A DNA stretch of 40,035 bases from Sphingobacterium sp. JB170. Its GTDB lineage: Bacteria; Bacteroidota; Bacteroidia; Sphingobacteriales; Sphingobacteriaceae. The stretch's first letter is position 1; each line of letters begins with the position of its first letter. Under the pieces are notes generated by a model. That model did no database searches and was not told the DNA's origin. It saw nothing but the letters and a program-made list of their open reading frames with translations. The DNA lies in the NCBI RefSeq assembly GCF_900163865.1, contig NZ_FUKU01000006.1, positions 1 through 40,035 on the forward strand, given 5' to 3'. Shown here in pieces: positions 16,151-24,289 of the stretch. Position numbers and translations under genes: made by a program.

Positions 16151-18061
16151 CTAACTGCTGAAATATGCGCGTACATTTTTACCCTCGACCCAGTTCATAT
16201 AAGCTCGATTTACGACTTTATTTCCGCCTGGCGTCGGATAGTCCCCTGAGAAGTACCAATCGCCAAGATGATTCGGGCAAGCTTTGTGTAGGTTATCTAG
16301 CGTTTGATAGATAACGTCTAACTCCGCGTTCAAATTATGCGGACGAATAATACGGGCTATTTCAAGAGATATCTCATCATCTGTAAACGGTTCGTATATC
16401 GCTTTTACATAATTTTCAATTTCATCGTTTGATTTTGTAATCGAAGCAACACAACGTTGATACACTTCATCAACAACATGTGCAAGTCCGTTCTTTTTCA
16501 ATAAGGACACAGCAGCCTCAAACGCCACAAACTCACCCATTCGTGACATATCAATTCCATAACAATCCGGATAACGAATTTGAGGTGCCGAAGAAAGGAT
16601 TACAATTTTCTTTGGATTTAAGCGATCTAATATCGTCAGAATGCTTTGTTTCAGCGTCGTACCACGCACGATTGAATCATCGATCGCCACAATTGTGTCC
16701 TGATGATCTTTTACAATTCCGTATGTTGTATCATATATGTGTTGAACCATATCCGTACGATCGGCGTCTTGGGTAATAAACGTACGTAACTTTGCGTCTT
16801 TAACATTCAGCTTTTCAAACCTTGGCTTAATACTAATAACCTCTTCCAATTCTTCATCGGAAATTTTATCAGAACGATTCAAAAGTATATCACGTTGGTA
16901 ATCCCTGACATACGTATTAATACCATCCATCATGCCATAGTAAGAAACCTCTGCTGTATTGGGAATAAAAGAGAAAACCGTGTTTTTAATATCGTTGTTT
17001 ACCGCTGCAAGAACTTGCGGACACAATAAATTACCCAACTGCTTGCGTTCTTTATATATATCGGCATCGGAACCCCTAGAAAAATAAATTCTTTCGAACG
17101 AACAAGATTTTTGCTCCGTTGGCTGACGGAACATTTCTTCTGTTATCGTACCATCCTTCTTCACAATTAGTGCGTGCCCAGGCTTTATTTCTTGAACAGA
17201 GTTCAATGGAACATTGAAGGCGGTCTGAATAACCGGTCGTTCCGAGGAAACGACAAGAACTTCCTCGTCGCGGTAATAAAACGCTGGACGAATTCCTGAC
17301 GGGTCACGCATCACGAAAGCATCTCCGTGTCCGAAAATACCCGCAATTGTATAACCTCCATCCCACGTTTTCGCCGACCGTGTAAGTATTTTCTCTACAT
17401 CAATATTTTTCGCTATCAACGCACTAATCTCGACATTCGAATAACCTTCCTTTTTAAATTTATCGAACAGCTCTTGATTCTCATCATCTAGAAAGTGTCC
17501 GATTTTTTCCAAAACAGTAATCGTGTCGGCCTGTTCTTTCGGATGCTGCCCGAGCTCATATAACTGTTGTAAAAGTTCGTCTACATTTGTCATGTTGAAA
17601 TTACCTGCAACAACTAAATTACGACTCATCCAGTTATTTTGACGCAGAAACGGATGACAGCTTTCAATACTGTTTTTCCCATGCGTTCCATAGCGAAGGT
17701 GTCCCAAAAGAACCTCTCCAGTAAAACTCACATGATCTTTCAACCATTGCGGGTCCTTAGACTCTATCGGATAAGCCTTGTTTACGGCTGCGAACTTCTT
17801 TTGAACGTATTCAAAAATATCGGCCACAGCCGTCGAACCCATTGCACGATATCGGGAGATATATCGGTTACCGGGTTTTACATCGAATTTAATCGTTGCA
17901 ATACCAGCACCATCTTGGCCTCTATTATGCTGCTTCTCCATAAGTAGATACAACTTATTGATTCCATAATAGGGTGTCCCATATTTTTCCTGATAATAAG
18001 AGAGGGGTTTCAGTAGTCGAACAAGTGCTATACCGCACTCGTGTTTTATAGCGTCACTCAT
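16151..18061 (-). CDS. Amidophosphoribosyltransferase family protein (long Bacteroidota PurF-like form)
   Basis: Glutamine PRPP amidotransferases make phosphoribosylamine, the first step of purine synthesis. This one has an N-terminal class II glutaminase with nucleophile Cys9 (HECGIALVRL), then QHNRGQDGAGI, GHLRYGTHGK and GNFNMTNVDEL. The C-terminal phosphoribosyltransferase has the PRPP loop IVAIDDSIVRGTTLK and a late CYGIDMSRMGEF. At 636 residues it is over 100 longer than E. coli PurF and has several insertions. Cys9 would need removal of eight residues to become a free N-terminal nucleophile. Bacteroidota often carry such a long paralogue next to a normal PurF elsewhere, so its exact role is less certain than its fold. 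Confidence 0.85.
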   Translation of the reverse strand: MSDAIKHECGIALVRLLKPLSYYQEKYGTPYYGINKLYLLMEKQHNRGQDGAGIATIKFDVKPGNRYISRYRAMGSTAVADIFEYVQKKFAAVNKAYPIESKDPQWLKDHVSFTGEVLLGHLRYGTHGKNSIESCHPFLRQNNWMSRNLVVAGNFNMTNVDELLQQLYELGQHPKEQADTITVLEKIGHFLDDENQELFDKFKKEGYSNVEISALIAKNIDVEKILTRSAKTWDGGYTIAGIFGHGDAFVMRDPSGIRPAFYYRDEEVLVVSSERPVIQTAFNVPLNSVQEIKPGHALIVKKDGTITEEMFRQPTEQKSCSFERIYFSRGSDADIYKERKQLGNLLCPQVLAAVNNDIKNTVFSFIPNTAEVSYYGMMDGINTYVRDYQRDILLNRSDKISDEELEEVISIKPRFEKLNVKDAKLRTFITQDADRTDMVQHIYDTTYGIVKDHQDTIVAIDDSIVRGTTLKQSILTILDRLNPKKIVILSSAPQIRYPDCYGIDMSRMGEFVAFEAAVSLLKKNGLAHVVDEVYQRCVASITKSNDEIENYVKAIYEPFTDDEISLEIARIIRPHNLNAELDVIYQTLDNLHKACPNHLGDWYFSGDYPTPGGNKVVNRAYMNWVEGKNVRAYFSS

Positions 18062-18369
18062 AGCTTGAATTGATTTTGCAAAGGTAAAAATATTTTAGGA
18101 ATACCATGTACAAAAACCAAGTCATAGCCGCTTTTTTACTTTTGGACGACAACACTGCGACGTTAGCCAATGCCAATAGTCCGCTCTCGGCAACAGTTTT
18201 CTCCATAATTTAAATTTAAAATGGACAGCATCCGTATCCTACATCTTTTCAAATGCACGCAAAACACGGTTTGCGGATCCGTATACTCATTTAATTCGCT
18301 ATCTTTAACCCCGAGGCTCCCCCGCTACAAAAGGGAGAATAGAATTAAAAATTTTAAACTCGTTTTACG
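18062..18369. other. 308-bp divergent intergenic region
   Basis: Holds the PurF-like promoter at its left end. Towards the right there is a near-consensus -7 box TATCTTTA (18300-18307) and a short hairpin CTCCC/GGGAG (18317-18321 with 18333-18337) in the leader of the DUF4202 gene. I see no gene or recognisable riboswitch here. Confidence 0.4.
18079..18086 (-). promoter_or_regulatory. -7 box of the PurF-like gene
   Basis: On the minus strand TACCTTTG matches TAnnTTTG 17 bases before the ATG. A TTG lies 24 bases further upstream, slightly far for a -33 element. Confidence 0.45.
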
Positions 18370-18972
18370 ATGGCAAACAAAGTACAGACAGCCCTAAATA
18401 AATTTGATGATTACAACGAAAACGACCCCAATATATTCGTTTGGCATCACGCAAGCTACCCCCAAGAACTTTTCCTCGCGGACAAACTTTATGATTGGGT
18501 AAATAAACTAGCGCCAACAAGAAGTACCGCGTTGACGCTCGCTTCGAAATCACAACACATCGGCCGTTGGGAAATACCACGTTCCTCATTTGCCATGGAT
18601 AAAAATGGATACTTAAACTGGCGCAAGGAGCTCGCGCTACACCACGCCAGTACCACGCGCGATATTTTGGTTAATCTCGATTTTTCGGACGAACTCATCA
18701 GCCAAGTTGAGCAGATAATCCTCAAAAAGAAAATAAAAGGTAATCCCGACGTACAAACGATGGAAAATGCGCTCTGTCTAGTGTTTTTAGAATTTCAATA
18801 CGAGAAATTCTATCCTAAACATGAAGAAAAAATTGTAAATATCCTCAAAAAGAGTTTACTAAAGATGGATAAGGTAGGCCATAAATTTGCACTGCAACTG
18901 CCCTATTCGGAAACTGGGCTCAAGTATATAGAATCAGCACTATCTGAACTTACTAAAAAAAATGATAGATAA
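18370..18972 (+). CDS. DUF4202 family protein
   Basis: A soluble 200-residue protein of the DUF4202 family. The landmarks are DENDPN-type NENDPNIF early, HHASYPQELFLADKLYDWV, SKSQHIGRWEIPRSSFAMD, GYLNWRKELALHHA and LCLVFLEFQYEKFYPKHEE. The repeated His/Arg/Glu positions around SQHIGRWEIPR suggest an HD-like or metal-binding active site, but the family has no assigned reaction that I know. It converges on metA. The start at 18370 agrees with the family N-terminus. Confidence 0.8.
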   Translation: MANKVQTALNKFDDYNENDPNIFVWHHASYPQELFLADKLYDWVNKLAPTRSTALTLASKSQHIGRWEIPRSSFAMDKNGYLNWRKELALHHASTTRDILVNLDFSDELISQVEQIILKKKIKGNPDVQTMENALCLVFLEFQYEKFYPKHEEKIVNILKKSLLKMDKVGHKFALQLPYSETGLKYIESALSELTKKNDR

Positions 18973-19028
18973 CCTCGCGAAATTGCATGAAACGACGCGT
19001 GACATACAAAGTAAAGCTTTAGACCGAT

Positions 19029-19970
19029 CTAGTTAGTGTTCTTAATTTCACCTAAGTGCGCAACATTCTTAAGATCAAACGGAGTTTCTTGATAAACGTA
19101 ATAGTTGAGCCAGTTGTTAAAAAGTAAATTCGCATGACTAGTCCATGTAACAATTGGCGGATTGCTCGGATTATCCGCACGATAGTAATTTTCCGGGACT
19201 GCGATGTCATTTCCTCTCTCCAGGTCGCGACAATACTCTTCATGCAAGGTAAACGGCGCGTATTCGGAATGCCCGGTCAGGTAAAACTCACGACCGCCTC
19301 GCGATGATAACATTGCGAGGCCCGCATCTTCCGATTCCGAGAGTATAGCAAGCTCATCGTGGTTTATATCAGAGGCCAGCATCGTTGTATGACGGCTGTG
19401 CGGAATGAAAAATTCATCGTCAAAGCCGCGAAATAAGGGAAGGTGTTTATCTCTTGCTGTGTGTTTAAAAACACCAAATAGTTTTTTGTCAAGTACCTCC
19501 TTTTTAACGTTATAAAAATGATATAGAGCAGCTTGTGATGCCCAACATATATAAAGAGTTGAGGTAACATGTGTTCGCGCCCAATCAAATATATGCTGAA
19601 TTTCTGGCCAATATGAAACATCCTCAAACTTCATCATCTCCACGGGCGCCCCTGTAATAATCATACCATCGTAGAAGTTATTTTCCACATCACTAAATCC
19701 TTTGTAGAACAATTTCAAATGCTCTTGCGGCGTGTTTTTTGGCGTATGTGTATCAAGTCGTAAAAACTCGACTTCTACCTGCAACGGATTATTGGAAAGT
19801 AGACGTACAAAATCCGTTTCCGTGGAAATCTTAAGTGGCATGAGATTAAGGATTAACACGCGCATCGGACGAATGTCTTGCGTGTCTGCACGAAAGTCAT
19901 TCATCACAAAGATATTTTCCTTCTTTAGAAGCTCAATCGCAGGCAAATTGTCAGGTATTTTTACAGGCAT
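19029..19970 (-). CDS. metA: Homoserine O-acyltransferase (MetA family, acetyl-CoA type predicted)
   Basis: Activates homoserine for methionine synthesis. The 313-residue protein starts MPVKIPDNLPAIELLKKENI and keeps the MetA blocks ILNLMPLKISTETDF, MIITGAPVE, WPEIQHIFDWA and YICWASQAALYHFY, the last with nucleophile Cys142. His and Glu in LTGHSEYAPFTLHEEY complete the catalytic set. Residue 111 is Glu (GAPVE). In the MetA family Glu at this site goes with acetyl-CoA and Gly with succinyl-CoA, so the product is probably O-acetylhomoserine despite the usual succinyltransferase annotation. No SAM riboswitch was recognised upstream. Single-gene unit. Confidence 0.94.
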   Translation of the reverse strand: MPVKIPDNLPAIELLKKENIFVMNDFRADTQDIRPMRVLILNLMPLKISTETDFVRLLSNNPLQVEVEFLRLDTHTPKNTPQEHLKLFYKGFSDVENNFYDGMIITGAPVEMMKFEDVSYWPEIQHIFDWARTHVTSTLYICWASQAALYHFYNVKKEVLDKKLFGVFKHTARDKHLPLFRGFDDEFFIPHSRHTTMLASDINHDELAILSESEDAGLAMLSSRGGREFYLTGHSEYAPFTLHEEYCRDLERGNDIAVPENYYRADNPSNPPIVTWTSHANLLFNNWLNYYVYQETPFDLKNVAHLGEIKNTN

Positions 19971-20219
19971 AGGTATTACTCTTCTAGACTATTTTGAAAT
20001 GCAAAAATAACAAGAATAACTCGGATCTTAAAGTTATGGTACACTCCATTCCAAAATCATTAATACCTTTTATAACAAATGCTGTAAAGCGTACATAAAA
20101 CATAATGACCATTCTGGGTGTTACCTTAACGTGCAAAAAGAAGTAAGCTATTTTAATATATATTATGCACGCATAGCATTAATATGTATATTTATAGCTG
20201 TTAAAACCTAAAAATAGCT

Positions 20220-21509
20220 ATGATCAGTCAAATCATATTTTTGTGTCTATTCACCGCAGCAATCGTTATGTTTTCCCTCAATGCGCGGCGGATCTATAGA
20301 AATATTAAATTAGGCAAACCTGTTGATCGAACCGAACACCCCGGTGAACGGCTTAAACTAATGCTCTTGGTTGCTTTCGGCCAGAAGAAAATGTTTAAGA
20401 AGCCTCTTCCGGCCCTACTTCATCTAATGGTCTATATCGGATTTTGTATTATCAATATCGAAATGCTGGAAATTGTAATCGACGGTATTTTCGGCACACA
20501 CCGCGTATTCGCGCAGATGGGGGAGTTTTATAATTTCTTAATCTTTTGCTTCGAAATTTTAGCGTTTGGCGTCTTGTTCAGCTGTATCATATTCCTAATC
20601 CGTCGAAACGTCATGTCAATATTTCGATTCAAAGGCTCCGAATTAAAAAATTGGCCAAAGACCGACGCCAACTTGATTCTCCTAACGGAAATCCTCTTGA
20701 TGAGTGCCTTTATAATTATGAACGCAGCGGATTACAAGCTCCAGGAAATGCATATCCCCCCCTATAGTGCAGCTGGTTCATTCCCAATAAGCAACTTACT
20801 AGTAGAGGTACTACCGAACAACACCTCTACGTTAATTGCAATTGAACGCTCCGCATGGTGGTTCCATATAATCGGTGTGATGTTATTTTTAAATTATCTC
20901 CCGATATCCAAACACCTGCATATCTTGCTCGCATTCCCGAACACCTATTTTACGAAACTTGACCCTAAGGGCAAATTCGAAAACATAGAAAGCGTGACTA
21001 TGGAGGTCAAAGCAATGTTAAACCCGTCGATTCCGCCTCCCGACGGGGAAATTGCCCGATTCGGGGTGAAAGACGTGCAAGACTTAACGTGGAAGAATTT
21101 GCTCGACGCCTATACCTGCACCGAGTGCGGTCGTTGTACGGCTGCCTGTCCGGCCAATATTACAGGAAAACTTCTCTCGCCACGAAAGATAATGATGGAC
21201 ACACGGGATCGCTTGGAAGAATTGAGTGTTCATCTATCCAGCAACCCCGGACAAAAAGACGACGGGAAAGCACTAATCGACGATTATATCACCCGAGAAG
21301 AGCTCTGGGCGTGTACCACGTGTAATGCATGCGTAGAGCAATGCCCGGTTAACATCAACCCTTTAGAGATAATAATTGGGTTGAGACAATATGCAGTCCT
21401 GGAGGAATCAAAGGCGCCCTCGAGCGTCAACGCGATGTTTACCAACATAGAAAACAATGGTGCGCCATGGAAATATGCGCAGGCCGACCGCGCAAACTGG
21501 GCAAAATAA
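20220..21509 (+). CDS. Membrane-bound 4Fe-4S oxidoreductase, HdrC/HdrE-like fusion
   Basis: 429 residues. The N-terminal half has about five hydrophobic segments (5-20, 65-90, 103-127, 152-170, 212-230) with several histidines, resembling a nitrate-reductase-gamma or HdrE-type haem b membrane anchor. The C-terminal half carries two 4Fe-4S clusters: C300-x2-C303-x2-C306-x3-C310 (CTECGRCTAACP) and C365-x2-C368-x2-C371-x3-C375 (CTTCNACVEQCP). This matches the HdrC-like partner that exchanges electrons between a CCG-domain protein and membrane quinone. It is followed 14 bases later by that CCG protein. The physiological donor is unknown. Confidence 0.88.
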   Translation: MISQIIFLCLFTAAIVMFSLNARRIYRNIKLGKPVDRTEHPGERLKLMLLVAFGQKKMFKKPLPALLHLMVYIGFCIINIEMLEIVIDGIFGTHRVFAQMGEFYNFLIFCFEILAFGVLFSCIIFLIRRNVMSIFRFKGSELKNWPKTDANLILLTEILLMSAFIIMNAADYKLQEMHIPPYSAAGSFPISNLLVEVLPNNTSTLIAIERSAWWFHIIGVMLFLNYLPISKHLHILLAFPNTYFTKLDPKGKFENIESVTMEVKAMLNPSIPPPDGEIARFGVKDVQDLTWKNLLDAYTCTECGRCTAACPANITGKLLSPRKIMMDTRDRLEELSVHLSSNPGQKDDGKALIDDYITREELWACTTCNACVEQCPVNINPLEIIIGLRQYAVLEESKAPSSVNAMFTNIENNGAPWKYAQADRANWAK

Positions 21510-21523
21510 ATAATATCAATGTT

Positions 21524-22336
21524 ATGAAGCAAACACTAGAAATACCGACACTTGCAGAAATGACCGCAAAAGGCGAATCGCCAGATCTACTCTTTTGGGT
21601 AGGTTGCGCTGGGAGTTACGACGAACGTGCGCAACGTATCACCAGAGACATCTGTAAAATACTACATCATGTGGGAATCAAATTTGGAATACTCGGCACA
21701 GAGGAAGGATGTACAGGGGACCCTGCAAAACGTGCAGGAAACGAATTTCTGTTCCAAATGCAGGCGATGACCAACATCGAGGTACTCAACGGATACAAGG
21801 TAACACGAATCGTCACAGCCTGCCCCCATTGTTTCAACACGCTGAAGAATGAATATCCAGACATCGGCGGTAATTACGAAGTGATACACCACACACAGTT
21901 AATTCAGTCTTTAATCGACGAGGGTAAATTACGCCCAAATGATCAGCATGAATTCAAAGGTAAACGTATCACCTACCATGACCCTTGTTACCTCGGGCGT
22001 GGAAATAATGTGTATGAAGCACCGCGAGTCGTCTTAGAAACCTTAGATGCGGACCTCGTGGAGTTGAAACGTTGTAAAAGCAATGGGCTATGTTGTGGTG
22101 CCGGTGGAGCACAAATGTTTAAAGAGCCCGAACCCGGAAACAGGGATATCAATATAGAACGTACTTCCGACGTGCTTAAATCTGGAGCGAGCCTGGTTGC
22201 CTCTGCCTGTCCGTTTTGCATGACAATGCTTCGCGACGGCATTAAAAATCAAGATAAGGAACAACAGATCGATGTTTTAGACATTGCCGAAATAACGGTG
22301 AGAGCGAATAATATCGGACCCGACTCGGTTAAATAA
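21524..22336 (+). CDS. CCG-domain iron-sulfur protein (HdrB/LutA/GlpC-like)
   Basis: 270 residues from the ATG at 21524, a start that removes a 19-residue extension overlapping the upstream gene. It has two CCG-type cysteine regions, each of which can hold an unusual cubane cluster as in heterodisulfide reductase HdrB. The first has Cys28, Cys63, Cys100 and Cys103 (TACPHCFNTLKNEY). The second has Cys155 (YHDPCYLGRG), Cys190-Cys191 (LCCGAGGAQMF), Cys229 and Cys232 (ACPFCMTML). It forms a two-gene operon with the membrane iron-sulfur protein and ends at a strong terminator. Probably the catalytic or thiol-active half of a quinone-linked complex; substrate not identifiable. Confidence 0.9.
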   Translation: MKQTLEIPTLAEMTAKGESPDLLFWVGCAGSYDERAQRITRDICKILHHVGIKFGILGTEEGCTGDPAKRAGNEFLFQMQAMTNIEVLNGYKVTRIVTACPHCFNTLKNEYPDIGGNYEVIHHTQLIQSLIDEGKLRPNDQHEFKGKRITYHDPCYLGRGNNVYEAPRVVLETLDADLVELKRCKSNGLCCGAGGAQMFKEPEPGNRDINIERTSDVLKSGASLVASACPFCMTMLRDGIKNQDKEQQIDVLDIAEITVRANNIGPDSVK

Positions 22337-22366
22337 AAAAACGAAATCAATGATTTCGTTTTTTTC
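22337..22366 (+). terminator. Terminator of the iron-sulfur operon
   Basis: AAAAACGAAATCA (22337-22349) pairs with TGATTTCGTTTTT (22351-22363), followed by more T. It starts at the stop codon. Confidence 0.9.
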
Positions 22367-22373
22367 AGTCTAG

Positions 22374-22457
22374 TACCCAGGAGCAGATTCGAACTGCCAT
22401 GCCCGCGAAGGCGCCACCCCCTCAAGATGGTGCGTCTACCAATTTCGCCACCTGGGT
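22374..22457 (-). tRNA. tRNA-Leu (anticodon GAG)
   Basis: On the minus strand ACCCAGG pairs with CCTGGGT (acceptor), with discriminator A. The D arm has AATTGGTAGACGC, the anticodon arm is CCATC-TTGAGGG-GGTGG giving GAG, a long class II variable arm follows, and the T arm is GGCAG-TTCGAAT-CTGCT. It reads CTC (and CTT) leucine codons. CCA is not encoded. Confidence 0.95.
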
Positions 22458-22514
22458 ATTACGGTTGCAAAAATAAACCTTTTTAGGATATTAGAAAAGA
22501 AATATAAATATATT

Positions 22515-23399
22515 TTACTTACTATTTTGTAAATTGTTGTCTATCAAAGTTTGAATAATTCCATCCACTAAGCCAACGCGTGGAGCAACGATGTTTTTCA
22601 GATGCCCAACTCGCATAATTGTCAGAAATATTTCGGCCGCAGGAATGATTACGTCAGCACGATCTTGCTTCAACCCTAAGACATGAATCCGGTCCTTAAG
22701 CGAATAGGAGCTCAAATACGTATAAATAGCCTTTAATTTAGAATACGACATCGGTTTATCAAGCTTTTCATTAGCAATGCGAGACAGCTTATTAATATTA
22801 CCACCAGTACCTATACCATAAATGTTCTTGTATCCCTTGGTGTGCTCCCTAACCCAGTGCTTGAGCTCATCCCACGTTTCACTACTATCCTGATTATCGA
22901 GAATACGAATAGTACCTAGGTTAAACGATTTTGAGGCAATTAGCTCCGCACTCGAGAATAATGATATCTCTGTACTCCCCCCACCCACATCGATGTACAG
23001 GTAAACTTTACTTTTATCCATCGTGTCTTGGATATTGTTATTATAGATTATCTGCGCTTCCTTTGCCCCATCGATAATCTGAATTTCAATTCCAAATTTA
23101 CGGCAGGCTTTCACAATATCTTTTCCATTATCGGCATCTCGCATCGCCGAAGTCGCACAAGCCATGTATTCAGTTACCCGATAAACGTCCATCAAATTCC
23201 GAAAAGCATGCATCGTTTTGAGCATATTCTCAAACTTAGTTTCAGAAATATGTTGATGAATAAATGAATCGTCGCCCAACCGCAAGGGCACCCGAATAAA
23301 CGCTTCCTTCTTAAACTGAACAGGATAAACCTCTTCATTAACCTCCGCTATTAATAGGCGAACAGCATTGGATCCAATATCTATAGCTCCGTATCTCAC
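22515..23399 (-). CDS. Ppx/GppA family phosphatase
   Basis: Exopolyphosphatase or pppGpp phosphatase of the actin-like ATPase fold. The protein is 294 residues long. Phosphate-binding motifs: IDIGSNAVRLLIAE at the N-terminus, ATSAMRDADNG, LYIDVGGGSTEISLF, and GIGTGGNINKLSRI later. Only the two Ppx/GppA catalytic lobes are present; the C-terminal HD-like domain of the long E. coli enzymes is absent, as is usual for short Bacteroidota members. Whether polyphosphate or pppGpp is the substrate cannot be told from sequence. Single gene, upstream (in its direction) of tRNA-Leu. Confidence 0.9.
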   Translation of the reverse strand: MRYGAIDIGSNAVRLLIAEVNEEVYPVQFKKEAFIRVPLRLGDDSFIHQHISETKFENMLKTMHAFRNLMDVYRVTEYMACATSAMRDADNGKDIVKACRKFGIEIQIIDGAKEAQIIYNNNIQDTMDKSKVYLYIDVGGGSTEISLFSSAELIASKSFNLGTIRILDNQDSSETWDELKHWVREHTKGYKNIYGIGTGGNINKLSRIANEKLDKPMSYSKLKAIYTYLSSYSLKDRIHVLGLKQDRADVIIPAAEIFLTIMRVGHLKNIVAPRVGLVDGIIQTLIDNNLQNSK

Positions 23400-23599
23400 T
23401 AATTGTATGATTTATGACGTAATTTTTCAATAATACAATATTAATAAATCAAATATTAATATATTGTTAAGTTATTAAAAGAATAACAAAAAACTAACAG
23501 AAGAGTTAACAAAAGATTTTCCTCGACTAATCCTTACTATTGTCGAGCACAATGATAATATCCACCATATCTCGCCGGTATCTTGCAAATTATTAGGCA

Positions 23600-23638
23600 C
23601 AAAAAAAGGAATATATCGCTACATTCCCTTTTCTATCA
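23600..23638 (-). terminator. Weak hairpin downstream of the DUF4142-like gene
   Basis: A run of A then GGAAT (about 23607-23611) pairs with ATTCC and a T run (about 23622-23633), with one mismatch. On the minus strand it lies just after the lipoprotein stop and is followed by T. The stem is short, so this is tentative. Confidence 0.4.
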
Positions 23639-23649
23639 TTTTAACATTC

Positions 23650-24216
23650 TTAGTGATGTCCGTGTTCGTCCGCTTTACCACCTGCAAGTGTAAATATTTC
23701 GTTTATTTTCTCTTCATTTTCCGAACCGAATTCTCGCAATTCCATTCCCGTATTCCGACTTAATCTTTCAAATCGATCCTTAATAATCGTTACTTCATGC
23801 AAAACATGGTGAATATAGGCTTCGTCAGAATAGGCCTTAACAGCGTGCTCGGTTTCTACAGAATCAACTGCGGCTACTACCGGTGACTTAAAAACTTCAG
23901 CACCTTTGATTGGGAAATCAACCTGATTTTGTGTCGCTAAACTATCTACAGCCGGAATTAACGCACTATATACTTCATTCACTTTTTCCGCCAATTGTTT
24001 CGCTTGTGGAGATTTCGCCACACTTGCAGCATAAGCCGCATAATCAGATTCATAAACTAACTTGCTACCAACCACTTTAAAGAACTCGTAAGCATCACCA
24101 TCGACAATACTTGTATGGGTATACTTTAATTGATTCTTTTCAGCAGTCTTCGGGTTACAAGAAGCTAACAAGGCACTCGCACATACACTTGCTACAAATA
24201 AAGTGTTAAATCTCAT
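23650..24216 (-). CDS. DUF4142-like lipoprotein
   Basis: 188 residues. The signal peptide is MRFNTLFVASVCASALLASC with a lipobox LASC at Cys20, so the mature protein is a lipoprotein. The rest is helical and follows the DUF4142 (ferritin-like) pattern: DAYEFFKVVGSKLVYESDYA, SPQAKQLAEKVNEVYSAL, VDSLATQNQVDFP, then a second helical pair with EAYIHHVLHEV-like sequence and DRFERLSRNTG. It ends with a histidine-rich tail ADEHGHH that could bind metal. Family function is unknown; the match is by pattern and therefore moderate. It lies downstream of ppc in the same direction, 74 bases apart, but may have its own promoter. Confidence 0.7.
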   Translation of the reverse strand: MRFNTLFVASVCASALLASCNPKTAEKNQLKYTHTSIVDGDAYEFFKVVGSKLVYESDYAAYAASVAKSPQAKQLAEKVNEVYSALIPAVDSLATQNQVDFPIKGAEVFKSPVVAAVDSVETEHAVKAYSDEAYIHHVLHEVTIIKDRFERLSRNTGMELREFGSENEEKINEIFTLAGGKADEHGHH

Positions 24217-24289
24217 TTCTTTTGAATTTATCCTACAAAAATAGGAAAATAATCGACTTTCGTATTCAAATAAAATAACTTACTTCTTT

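Noticed and set aside
19971..20219. Possible SAM riboswitch upstream of metA
   Set aside because: I looked for the conserved SAM-I helices and core and did not find them; the region is AT-rich without suitable pairing.
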